Positions 20,065 through 29,665 of a stretch of 64,000 nucleotides of DNA are shown here, piece by piece; position 1 is the stretch's first letter, and each line of letters begins with the position of its first letter. The stretch comes from Beroe forskalii (Eukaryota; Ctenophora; Nuda; Beroida; Beroidae), in the NCBI GenBank assembly GCA_011033025.1, contig WFMF01000007.1, positions 1,054,001 to 1,118,000 on the forward strand, given 5' to 3'. The position numbers and the translations under genes were made by a program. The notes under the pieces are model-generated. The model did not search any database. It was not told the origin of the DNA and was given only the letters and a program-made list of their open reading frames with translations.

Positions 20065-21935
20065 AAATTAGCCTCCATTAGCCTCCATTAGCCTCCATGG
20101 AGGCTGAGTGGAGCCTGAGTGGAGGCTAAGTGGAGGCTAATTTCAAAAATTAGCCTCCACGGAGGCTAATGGAGGCATGAGGCTAATTTTTGAAAAATAG
20201 CCTCCACTATGGAGGCTATATTAGCCTCCACTAGCCTCCATTAGCCTCCACTAGCCTCCACTCAGCCTCCACTCAGCCTCCATGGAGGCTAAAATTTTGG
20301 TTTAGCCTCCACTAGCCTCCACTAGCCTCCACTAGCCTCCACTAGCCTCCACTCAAGAATTAGCCTCCATTAGCCTCCACAGAAATTTAAAAAGTCATTT
20401 TTGTGGAGGCTAAAGCCTCCATATGGAGGCTAATGGAGGCTAATGGAGGCTGAGTGGAGGCTAAGTGGAGGCTGAGTGGAGCCTAAATCAATAAGCCTAC
20501 AAAACACAAATTTCTTGCTGAAAATGGTGATTTATGTGTACTAATGTGAAAAACAATATATAGCTTCAAACTTTCAGACAGCTCCAACTGTCCTACACTC
20601 AGCCTCCACTAGGCTCCACTCAGCCTCCACTCAGCCTCCACTAGGCTCCACTCAGCCTCCACTAGGCTCCACTCAGCCTCCACTAGGCTCCACTCAGCCT
20701 CCACTAGGCTCCACTCAGCCTCCACTAGGCTCCACTCAGCCTCCACTAGGCTCCACTCAACCTACACTAGCCTCCACTCAGCCTCCACTAGGCTCCATTC
20801 AGCCTCCACTAGGCTCCACTCAGCCTCCACTAGCCTCCACTAGGATCCAATAGGCTCCACTAGCCTCCACTAGGCTCTACTCAGCCTCCACTAGCCTCCA
20901 CTAGGCTCCACTAGGCTCCACTAGCCTCCACTCAGCCTCCACTAGGCTCCATTCAGCCTCCACTAGGCTCCACTCAGCCTCCACTAGGCTCCACTCAACC
21001 TCCACTAGCCTCCACTAGGCTCCACTCAGCCTCCACTAGGCTCCATTCAGCCTCCACTAGGCTCCACTCAGCCTCCACTAGGCTCCACTCAGCCTCCACT
21101 AGCCTCCACTAGGATCCAATAGGCTCCACTGGCCTCCACTAGGCTCCACTCAGCCTCCACTAGCCTCCACTAGGCTCCACTAGCCTCCACTCAGCCTCCA
21201 CTAGGCTCCATTCATCCTCCACTCAGCCTCCACTAGGCTCCACTCAACCTCCACTAGGCTCCACTCAGCCTCCACTAGGCTCCATTCAGCCTCCACTATG
21301 CTCCACTCAGCCTCCACTAGGCTCCACTCAGCCTCCACTAGGCTCCACTTAGCTCCACTAGCCTAGTGGAGCCTAGTGGAGGCTAGTGGAGCCTGAGTGG
21401 AGCCTAGTGGAGGCTGAGTGGAGGCTAATGGAGGCTGAGTGGAGGCTGCGTGGAGGCTAGTGGAGGCTGAATGGAGCCTAGTGGAGGCTGAGTGGAGCCT
21501 AGTGGAGGCTGAGTAAGCCTAGTGGAGCCTAGTGAGCTGAGTGGATTCTAGTGGAGGCCGAGGTGCCTAATACTAGCTGGATTAGAAACTTTGGTCTATG
21601 TTACAAAATGTACTCTTTTTGTAAAAACATGACATGAATTTAATTTTGTGGAGGCTAGCATATTATCTGTGTTTTTTCATGATTTTAGCCTCCATTTGGA
21701 GGCTATAGCCTCCACTAGCACTGTCAAAATCGCTTCCATAGAATCCAAAAAATGACTTTTTAAATTTCCGTGGAGGCTAATGGAGGCTAATTCTTGAGTG
21801 GAGGCTAGTGGAGGCTAGTGGAGGCTAAACCAAAAATTTAGCCTCCATGGAGGCTGAGTGGAGGCTGAGTGGAGGCTGAGTGGAGGCTAGTGGAGGCTAA
21901 TGGAGGCTAGTGGAGGCTAATATAGCTAATTTTTG
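20065..21935. mobile_element. Foldback made of CCTCC satellite with CCATGG palindromes
   Basis: Left 20,065-20,470 and right 21,660-21,935 are inverted relative to each other (AATTAGCCTCC against GGAGGCTAATT), with matching interior text (CAAAAATTTAGCCTCCATGG type and TTTAAAAAGTCATTTTTG type). The centre, 20,590-21,360, is a tandem array of about 21 bp, CAGCCTCCACTAGGCTCCACT, and then the strand flips at 21,362-21,550 to AGTGGAGGCT. Junctions carry the palindrome AGCCTCCATGGAGGCT. Single-strand folding of the whole element is predicted. No target duplication is clear and no transposase is present. Confidence 0.8.
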
Positions 21936-24840
21936 TCGTGTTCCTGTGGTACCATTTTGCCGAACTTAATTTCCTTGATGAACTTGGAGCTTCTGAAACT
22001 AACACACTACTTCTTTTGGTTGGGGGAGCATTTGGGTGCCCATCAAATGCATTCAACCCCACAACACAGTCACAAGCCCATGTGTCACAGCGTTAGCTTT
22101 CATTACATCATATCATTTTTGGTGTCTCATGCTTAATTTGGATCTGGCTAGCTCTCTGATGAAGGCATTTCTTTAATGTTCTACAAAGAAGGCACTCTTG
22201 ATGATATAATTTATAATCTGACTTTGAAATTGTAATGATACTCCAGTATGGGATAATTGGGACAAAAGTGACTGAGACAACTGGGGCTCAAATGATTGTG
22301 TTTTTGAGCTGCAGTTTAGTGTTTTTTGTCTCACAGCATGTTACATAGTGGCACTTGCTGCGTTGCAACTGCACTTTCTTTTTCCTATTATTGGTTTTGG
22401 GATAGGTAATTGGGAACACTTAACCACTGCAAACTTTCATTTCAATGATAGAAAAACTTGGATCAATGTAAAATGATGAATGACTGATTTTTTCAACTTT
22501 TTGTTTGTCCCAAATGTCCCAGTTGTCCCAATTGTCCCAAATCAAAAAGAATAAATTAGAACAGGGAAAATTGGGACTGTGACACTCCCCCCATTATCTC
22601 AGTTTTTCTTCTTAGCTTCCCAGCATCTCTTGGAGCACTTCACTGACGACTCCTAAATTTTTTCAGCACTGTCTTAATCAGTGAGACCAAACGCTATAAT
22701 CACTTTTCTACTCTTCCTCTGTTACCAGCTTCATTACTGTCTTCGGAAATTCTTCTGCAAGAACAGTTCCAGGACCTCTCCCATTGAATAACAGTCTAAG
22801 CAGCATAACTGTGTGCAACAAAAATCAGTTTAGGACCAAAAGTGCTGCACACAAATTTTGACCATTTCACCATATAAAACCATGAAAACCATCTGTGAAT
22901 GTCCAATCGATACCTTAATTTGCATGGATACAGTTTGTGGCATGAGACAGCATCTGTGAAGATTGAAATGGGTGAAATGGTCAAGATTTACGTGCAGCAC
23001 TTTCAGTCTGAAACTGATCTATGTTGTGCACAGTCACTGTAAAATTTGATACTCTGAATAGTATCCTACTATCCTGTTTGCCTTCTCCATCATGCCCTCA
23101 AAATTACATAAATCTTATTATATGCCTTCTGAATACACAGATCTATGATCAGATTACCTATGCAATGAAGTCTCAAAATCAAGGCATTGGTTCAAAAACT
23201 ACATACATCTAGCAGCACCTTTCTCTCTTCTTACAGTTGCATCTCAATCAATAGCCTTTCATGTGCTATGTGCATGGGCTAGTGAGTTACTCATACTTTT
23301 GTTATTCAAAAACATTTCTTCTTTAATCTATTCATTAATTTTAAAAATAATATGGCTTCTATTTCTGTGCATCCTTACATTAAAATGAAAGTGATGTCCA
23401 AAAACTACCTATAGTTTAAATGATATCACCTTCTTGTCTCAATGGATTCCCCCGGACAAAACACCCCCCCCCCCTAGACAAAACACCCCAACAAAACCTT
23501 ACCCTAACCCTAACCATAACTGTAACCATACCACTGCCGACAGTGACGGTATCCTCGCTCACGTCGTTCCCCCATGCTAGCCGTCACTCTCCTTTGGCTC
23601 GCTCATGCTACACACAGAGGCGAGGAAGTTGTTAAGTCGGCCTTGTGTATGTTTTGGTGGAGTTTCGTCCAGGGGGAGAGGGGTGTTTTGTCTGCTCACC
23701 GCCTCAATGCTCTGGCTAGGTAACAGTATTTATAATTTATATTGATGAGTATATTATAGTATATTGTTAATATCTTACTACTTATAATTCTTCCTCATAT
23801 ATATGACCTTCCGATCCCTGCTCCACCCTATCACCCTTTGCCTGTTCTACCTCTTAGCTTCGCTCCCCTGCACCTTCCCTAATCCGTGACTTGCCTCCTT
23901 CCCTGTCCCCACTTCCCGTCAGCACACTGTTCAAATCACACTTTAGTATCATCACTCAGCTTCATCAGTTTCTCTGAGGTTGCCACACTTACTAGACCTC
24001 TCTCATCTGATCATCAACTCACCATTAGTTCATATTATCACCAACTCACCACATCACTGTATTTAACATACTGCTGAATTTTATGTGAGATTTGTATAAC
24101 AATGCTTTTGTTATAAATTATATTTAAAATTCTTGTTAAAAAAATCCTGTATATAAATTAATAAATAAATAAATATATATCTGTCTGTCCGGTTTATGAT
24201 TTCAGTCTGTCCGGTGGCTTATATATAGCCACAGATTTTTCTGACACCACTCAGTACCCAATCAAGCATGCCGATTGCCGATGATCGGAATGTTCATACA
24301 TTCACTTTATTAGTTAATTGGGTTATTGTACGTTTTTTATCTGAGTGTGACGTTGCCTTGTTAATTTAGAGTCTAGATGTTGTTTTTCACTTAAATTTTT
24401 GCGTCGTTATCATTTATTTTAAATTTGTTTCACTTTTACTCATTTACGTTTGTTTTAAATTGATCACCTTGATATAATTTTAACGTTTCTTTTATATAGG
24501 GATCAGACATTACGATTGTAATTTGATCATAATTTGTTTAATCCTGTTTAATCCTGTTTAATCCTGTTTACCAGAGTACCAGTGACGTTTGACACCACCT
24601 GACATATGGACATCACATAGAGGAGTAGGCACACCCGATTAAAATATGACCTCATCACTGATAAGAACTAAAGTACTGCATTATACTGTACGAATTGCTG
24701 AAGCGAAAAAATTGTGAACGATGGCCGGAGGCCATGGGTTCTGCTAGTACTATAGAATTTGGCGATATTTAATCAACATTTATTTCAGGAATATGTTCAA
24801 ATATATTATTTTTATTTCTGTAGTGGGTAACCTCGTTAAC
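21936..24840. other. Low-copy sequence with minor repeats, no gene identified
   Basis: Within it, 22,246-22,600 has GGGACAA words on one side and TTGTCCCA words on the other (TGTCCCAGTTGTCCCAATTG), probably a decayed foldback. 23,450-23,695 has an inverted GACAAAACACCCC pair around a short (CCCTAA)-like run at 23,500. 24,150-24,180 is an AATA microsatellite, and 24,535-24,565 repeats TTTAATCCTG three times. ORFs of 60-70 aa (21,933, 22,796, 23,021, 23,420, 23,886) show no domain. Confidence 0.5.
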
Positions 24841-24855
24841 AGTCTTTACGATTGA

Positions 24856-25236
24856 CTGAGTGTTCTCCCCCAGCACATTTTAGAAGCTACCTTTTATATA
24901 CTCGAAAAAAATATATTCAGTGACATCAAGAAGAAGGCATCCTCTACGGACCTCCCCACCAAGGACATCGTTGCTGACAGTGCAAGTTCCCTCGACTTCG
25001 AAGCCGGGTCCAAACTCAACTACCACATCTCTTCCCTCTCCAGGCTGAGCAGACAAGCACGACACTGCACCACCTCCCTGAACTTCCTTGGAGAACATCT
25101 TCACCCGCCCCCCTGCTTGACGAGCAACCAGGGAGAGAACATGCTACTTTGGGACTCGGGTTACACAGAAGAGAGGAGACGATCTTTTATGTGTGGTTAC
25201 CTAATAAATTTAATGGGGAGGGAGGAACAGCTATGA
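24856..25236 (+). CDS. Putative ORF or exon, unknown protein
   Basis: A 126-codon open frame runs from just after a TGA at 24,853 to a TGA at 25,234, with no Met near the start; the first ATG codon is late (25,141). It has a balanced composition unlike the repeats around it, with segments such as ILEKNIFSDIKKKASSTDLP and SLDFEAGSKLNYHISSLSRL. The stretch TTCTCCCCCAG at 24,862-24,872 resembles a splice acceptor, so this could be an internal or last exon, or a fragment of a transposon protein. I recognise no family. The opposite strand also has a 74-aa ORF over the same bases, so coding is not certain. Confidence 0.35.
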   Translation: MSVLPQHILEATFYILEKNIFSDIKKKASSTDLPTKDIVADSASSLDFEAGSKLNYHISSLSRLSRQARHCTTSLNFLGEHLHPPPCLTSNQGENMLLWDSGYTEERRRSFMCGYLINLMGREEQL

Positions 25237-25440
25237 TACAGATTTAGCTAAATAGTCCGAATCGAGGACTTTATAGCGAGACATTTAAACTGATAGGGGA
25301 AGAGGGACAGCTAAGAAGATTTAGCTAAATAGTCAGAACTGCAGACGGTATAGCTAAATCAACATTGAGCTATTTTGACCGGTTTAGCTATAAAGTCCGT
25401 TAGCTATATAAAAGTCCGCCTACCAATACGGTGTCTTCTA
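25237..25440. repeat. Repeated TTTAGCTAAATAGTC words
   Basis: TTTAGCTAAATAGTC and GACAGCTA recur in direct and inverted orientation (25,245; 25,318; 25,390 reversed), suggesting a small decayed inverted repeat. No gene. Confidence 0.5.
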
Positions 25441-25489
25441 CATTAGGTTTAGGGCACGGCAATGGTTGCGGGTTGACGGCTGTGTTGTT

Positions 25490-26660
25490 ATTACACTGCT
25501 TTGTATGGGGTAATTTTATAAAATTCAGTTTTCATACTGTTGAGTAATGTTTCTTGAGCCAATTTCTTAGAATTCCTCTTTCTTAGGAGTTTGATCCGAC
25601 ATCAGTTGCGACTGAAATGCGTGCATCGATGCTGTGTTATGCAGTTATTAAGAAGAATTGATGTTTGCTTGTGTCACTATCAGGTACGATGCTTATTGCT
25701 ATATATTCGTAGTTTTTTGTGGTGTGTTTGCCAAGTCCCTATCTATTTTATTCTTCTACTCTCTGTCCAATGTGCCATTCAAAGTGCATTTTCATCCATT
25801 ACAGAAAGATGACGAAGATTGGATCGATACAACGATGAAATTCTTACTATAACGATGCCTGTATCGTTAATCAGAGGACCTCAGCTGGTAGGGGCTCTGT
25901 TGTGAGCTTCTGAAGCGCGATGGTTGCAAAGGTAATTTGACTTATGAAATCTCCTGTCACGCACATAATTTTTAACATTTATTGCAATTTACTCGGAATA
26001 TGACTATTGATTAGTACCATATTGGACTTCGTCTTTGAATCACTGTGCAAGTGATCACTTGAATTATTCCGAAGTTGTTTCGTAATAAGTCTCGTTATAT
26101 TGTTATCAGTTTCTTCTGGGAGCTTAGTGATCATCATATATTAAGAATGATAGAAATTATAATGCCTTCAGGAGCTGGCAGAAGCGACCAACCCAGATAT
26201 CACTCTGTTACGCACAGCACACGACGAAGAGGTACACGAAGTGGTCCTACTCAGTTCAGCAGCTACCATAATGAGAGATTGAGAGACTACAATCACATCG
26301 TGAACTTGAAAACGTTTGAATGGTACGAGAAAGTTAAAAATCAGAAGCTTTCGAAAATCATCTGATTATTTTCGTCAGCTGAGTATGAATGTATGAAGGG
26401 TGCTAATAACGACTGACGATGAATTGAATGAACGATTGGTTTAGAAATATATTGTTGCCTAAAGCTTCGAGAACAAAGTATTGAACTGTTGTGTTTGACT
26501 GACGTTTGTTTGCGTTTCAAAATACTCAAGTCAAATTTGTCGCCATTTAGTCCGACCTTACGAGGCTTCGGCTACACTTTCGACGTATTTTATGAAACCC
26601 CATTTGTACTCAAGCTCGACGCTTGAATATATGAGCTAGTAATAAGAGATAAGAGTTTTA
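25490..26660. repeat. Third, inverted and diverged copy (C) of the A/B segment
   Basis: In reverse it follows copy A from about 5,390 to 5,330, then 2,640 to 1,900, then 895 to 770. It lacks both the GAATTC foldback and the GGTACC element, so it records a state without those insertions. Similarity is highest around the MPSGAGR ORF and lower in the flanks. Confidence 0.7.
26075..26365 (+). CDS. Short conserved ORF of unknown function (MPSGAGR), copy C
   Basis: A 96-aa frame; the part shared with copies A and B starts at the ATG at 26,162 (MPSGAGRSDQPRYHSVTHST). It is identical to them over some 50 residues, then has a 4-codon in-frame deletion (FGSK lost) and the same C-terminus (EWYEKVKNQKLSKII). 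The longer N-terminus here includes FRNKSRYIVISFFWE, absent as an ORF in A. Frame preservation despite an indel of exactly 12 bp is what one expects of coding sequence, but three copies are too few to prove it. No domain is recognised. Confidence 0.35.
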   Translation: MFRNKSRYIVISFFWELSDHHILRMIEIIMPSGAGRSDQPRYHSVTHSTRRRGTRSGPTQFSSYHNERLRDYNHIVNLKTFEWYEKVKNQKLSKII

Positions 26661-27011
26661 AATGATAGAATACTTGGAGGAAAATTGGATAGTGTTATGT
26701 GGACTGTGGGGATGAGTGTGATTTCAACTAGCTATTGAACTCTTGAAATGTGAAACATCGTGGTTAGCTTGTTACTTTTATTGTGCAGTCAGTTCCACGC
26801 TGCTATTAGTATTTCATTCATTGTTAAACATGTCTATCGAAATATTGGTTGTTCAAATTCAAATGTTAATTGAGATCTTTAAAAACTTTTCAAAGAAGTT
26901 AAGTTTATTACTTTATTATTATCTCAAATAATTTAATCATTTTTGGTCCTCATTTCTGCGAAAATTTATTATGAGAACAGTTCTAATAATTTATATGTCC
27001 TATTGCTTGGG
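26661..27011. other. AT-rich sequence, no feature seen
   Basis: No repeat, ORF with family resemblance or RNA gene found. Confidence 0.5.
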
Positions 27012-27019
27012 CAAGTGTG

Positions 27020-27197
27020 CAGGGGCGTAACCAAATTTTTAAAAAGGAGGCGGCAAGTTACATTCACAACCTGTGGAATGTTTTATTTTGCTTGACTCAA
27101 AGCTCTCATTTTAGCAAAATTAATAAAATTTTCATATTGTCTTTCCAACAAGGGGGAGGCAGCCGCCTGTGTCACCTTTCCCCTGGTTACGCTCCTG
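27020..27197. mobile_element. hAT-type MITE with 8-bp TSD
   Basis: The termini are CAGGGGCGTAACCA and, reversed, CAGGAGCGTAACCA, a classic hAT terminal sequence (CAGGGGCGTA). The perfect 8-bp target duplication CAAGTGTG lies at 27,012-27,019 and 27,198-27,205. At 178 bp it is non-autonomous. The overlapping ORF from 27,017 runs out of the element and is not a gene. Confidence 0.9.
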
Positions 27198-27205
27198 CAA
27201 GTGTG

Positions 27206-27645
27206 CCTAGAGCGGGGTTTTCCTTACCTGAGCTATCAATAAATTACCCCAGGTATAACTTCAACTATTACGGTCAGTGCTATCGATCAAGCAATAGCTC
27301 GAATCTGGTGATTAAATCAGAGGTATTACCCGGGCAATTGTTCGAGCAAGGGAAAGTAATAACGCTTTCCCGAGCTATTGTTCAAGCAATTGCTCCTTGA
27401 AATCCTGTTGAAAGCAGGCTTTGAAAATTCTGTGCAAAAAACGGTTTAAAAAGGGCGATCAAAAAGAAAATGAATCGGCTAGATTTAAATTTAATGGCCA
27501 TTTAGTTTTAAGATTTCGTGAATCTTCACCTTTCTTCATTCATCTATTTTCATTTACAATTTTCTTTTTATCCCAAATTTTCTATTTTTTTCTTTTCTTA
27601 TTTCTCCTTTTGTTCTTTTCTTATCCTTTCGTTTTAATTCGTCTT
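27206..27645. other. Low-copy sequence with short inverted repeats, no gene
   Basis: Contains a small inverted structure around 27,325-27,395 (GAGCAAGGGAAAGTAATAACG with CGTTATTACTTTCCC-like reverse, and AGCAATTGCT). The 90-aa ORF 27,421-27,693 is a T-rich low-complexity Phe/Leu run and is not judged real. Confidence 0.45.
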
Positions 27646-27715
27646 ATTAAATTTGTCTTATTTAATTTGTCTTATTTAATTTGTCTTATTTAATTTGTCT
27701 TATTTAATTTTTCAA
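27646..27715. repeat. 14-bp tandem repeat TTTAATTTGTCTTA
   Basis: Four to five near-identical units in AT-rich DNA. Confidence 0.85.
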
Positions 27716-28302
27716 ATTAATTATTTTTTGTTGAAATTTCAATTTTTTGCCAGCGCGGTAAATTAGCGAATATTTTATTTTTTATGGAATGCGCGAAAAA
27801 ATATTTATTGATGATGTTGCGCGCACGCGAAAACACGTTGGCGTACCTGGTACACGAAAAATTTTTAAAAACATGTTGGCGTACATGAAACAAGACGATC
27901 ACCGACCCACTGAGTTGCCTCTACACATACAGTCCAAACTCCCCGCATTAAGCTAACTTTACGCGAAACCCTTTTCTGGTCTATTCAACTTAGGTCTATT
28001 TTAAAAGCATATTTATTCAATTAGTCCACACAAGAAAACGAGGTCATGAGATGCTGTCAGAGACGTGGCCTTAGGCCTTTGATAAGGAGGTGAAAAATTA
28101 ACATGTAACATGTGACTACTACCATGTACAACTACCTAGGTTCTCATCAAATATCATTGTTTCCTACTGAAAGGTCTTACGCTGTTAGTGTAAAATAGTT
28201 TAAGGCATATTTGAATTAAACAGATAAAGTATAGACCTTGTGCAATTTACAATGACATTATGCGTCTTATTTTCACTAAGCGTCACTTTTCCCAATGTAG
28301 AC
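27716..28302. other. Unique sequence before the 84-bp array
   Basis: GCGCGC-containing AT-rich DNA, no gene seen. The last 60 bases contain decayed GTGCAATTTACA text related to the array unit. Confidence 0.5.
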
Positions 28303-29350
28303 GGTGCACAATTTACATCGAGCCTTGCAACCTTAACTAAATGCCACCTAACTGAGTATCAAAGCTTCCTTATCTAGTATGAACGGTGCACAATTTACAT
28401 TGAGCCTTTCACTTAACGGAAATGAAACCCTATCGAGTACATCCTAAAGTATCACTGCTAAATTACTGTGCACAATTTACATTGAGCCTTTCAACTTAAT
28501 GAAATGACAATTTATTTAGTTTAAAAGCTAGTTCGCTTAGACTAGTATGAACGGTGCACAATTTACATTGAGCCTTGCAATTAAATTAAAATACCAATTT
28601 ACTGGGCGTAAAAGCTTCACTAAGACTGGTATGAACGGTGCACAATTTACATTGAGCCTTGCAATTAAATTAAAATACCAATTTACTGGGCGTAAAAGCT
28701 TCACTAAGACTGGTATGAACGGTGCACAATTTACAATTTACATTGAGCCTTGCAATTAAATTAAAATACCAATTTACTGAGCGTAAAAGCTTCACTAAGA
28801 CTGGTATGAACGGTGCACAATTTACATTGAGCCTTGCAATTAAATTAAAATACCAATTTACTGAGCGTAAAAGCTTCACTAAGACTGGTATGAATGGTGC
28901 ACAATTTACATTGAGCCTTGCAATTAAATTAAAATACCAATTTACTGAGCGTAAAAGCTTCACTAAGACTGGTATGAACGGTGCACAATTTACATTTTAC
29001 ATTGAGCCTTGCAATTAAATTAAAATACCAATTTACTGAGCGTAAAAGCTTCACTAAGACTGGTATGAACGGTGCACAATTTACATTGAGCCTTGCAATT
29101 AAATTAAAATACCAATTTACTGAGCGTAAAAGCTTCACTAAGACTGGTATGAATGGTGCACAATTTACATTGAGCCTTGCAATTAAATTAAAATACCAAT
29201 TTACTGAGCGTAAAAGCTTCACTAAGACTGGTATGAACGGTGCACAATTTACATTGAGCCTTGCAATTAAATTAAAATACCAATTTACTGGGCGTAAAAG
29301 CTTCACTAAGACTGGTATGAACGGTGCACAATTTACATTGAGCCTTTTAA
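28303..29350. repeat. 84-bp satellite with 3-unit higher-order period
   Basis: Units begin at GGTGCACAATTTACA: about 28,303, 28,385, 28,468, 28,553, 28,637, 28,721, 28,812, 28,896, 28,980, 29,071, 29,155, 29,239 and 29,323. Spacing is 84 bp except two 91-bp units (28,721 and 28,980), which carry a 7-bp insertion (ATTTACA or TTTTACA). These recur every third unit, giving a 259-bp higher-order period. The first three units are diverged, the later ones almost identical. Because 84 is a multiple of three, both strands have long ORFs repeating a 28-aa peptide (NGAQFTLSLAIKLKYQFT...); the 7-bp insertions break frame, so these ORFs are repeat artefacts. Confidence 0.92.
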
Positions 29351-29665
29351 CTTTACAAAAATCACAATTTGCAGTCTAGGCATTTCTATTCCATTGCACA
29401 ACCACTTGGCTTATCCACCTGGCCCTAACCAGGGGTCACCCCAATGCAAGAGGTCAAACAGAAACAACTACCTAATGGATAACCAACATCTATCCTGATA
29501 AACCCCTAACCTAAATCCCTCTAAATTTTAAGACAGTGGGATCAGCCGATGTAATTCCCCATAAGACTAATAGTGCTCTTGTGCAGGGGTCACCAGACTC
29601 CGTCCTAGGGCTCTGATTGGTCAGCCACAAAATAAAACGGAGATTTAAGCGGGTACCCTGCACAG
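29351..29665. other. Unique segment with a CTAACCAGGGG word
   Basis: Contains CCCTAACCAGGGG at about 29,422, the word seen near 18.7-19.0 and 33.2 kb. No gene. Confidence 0.5.

Noticed and set aside
28303-29350. CRISPR array
   Set aside because: Regular spacing, but the whole unit repeats with no unique spacers; this is a eukaryotic satellite. The 35-bp and 31-bp arrays were rejected for the same reason.
28547-29379. 28-residue repeat proteins on both strands (up to 132 aa)
   Set aside because: The 84-bp satellite is open on both strands, and 7-bp insertions break the frame at regular intervals, so no protein is maintained.
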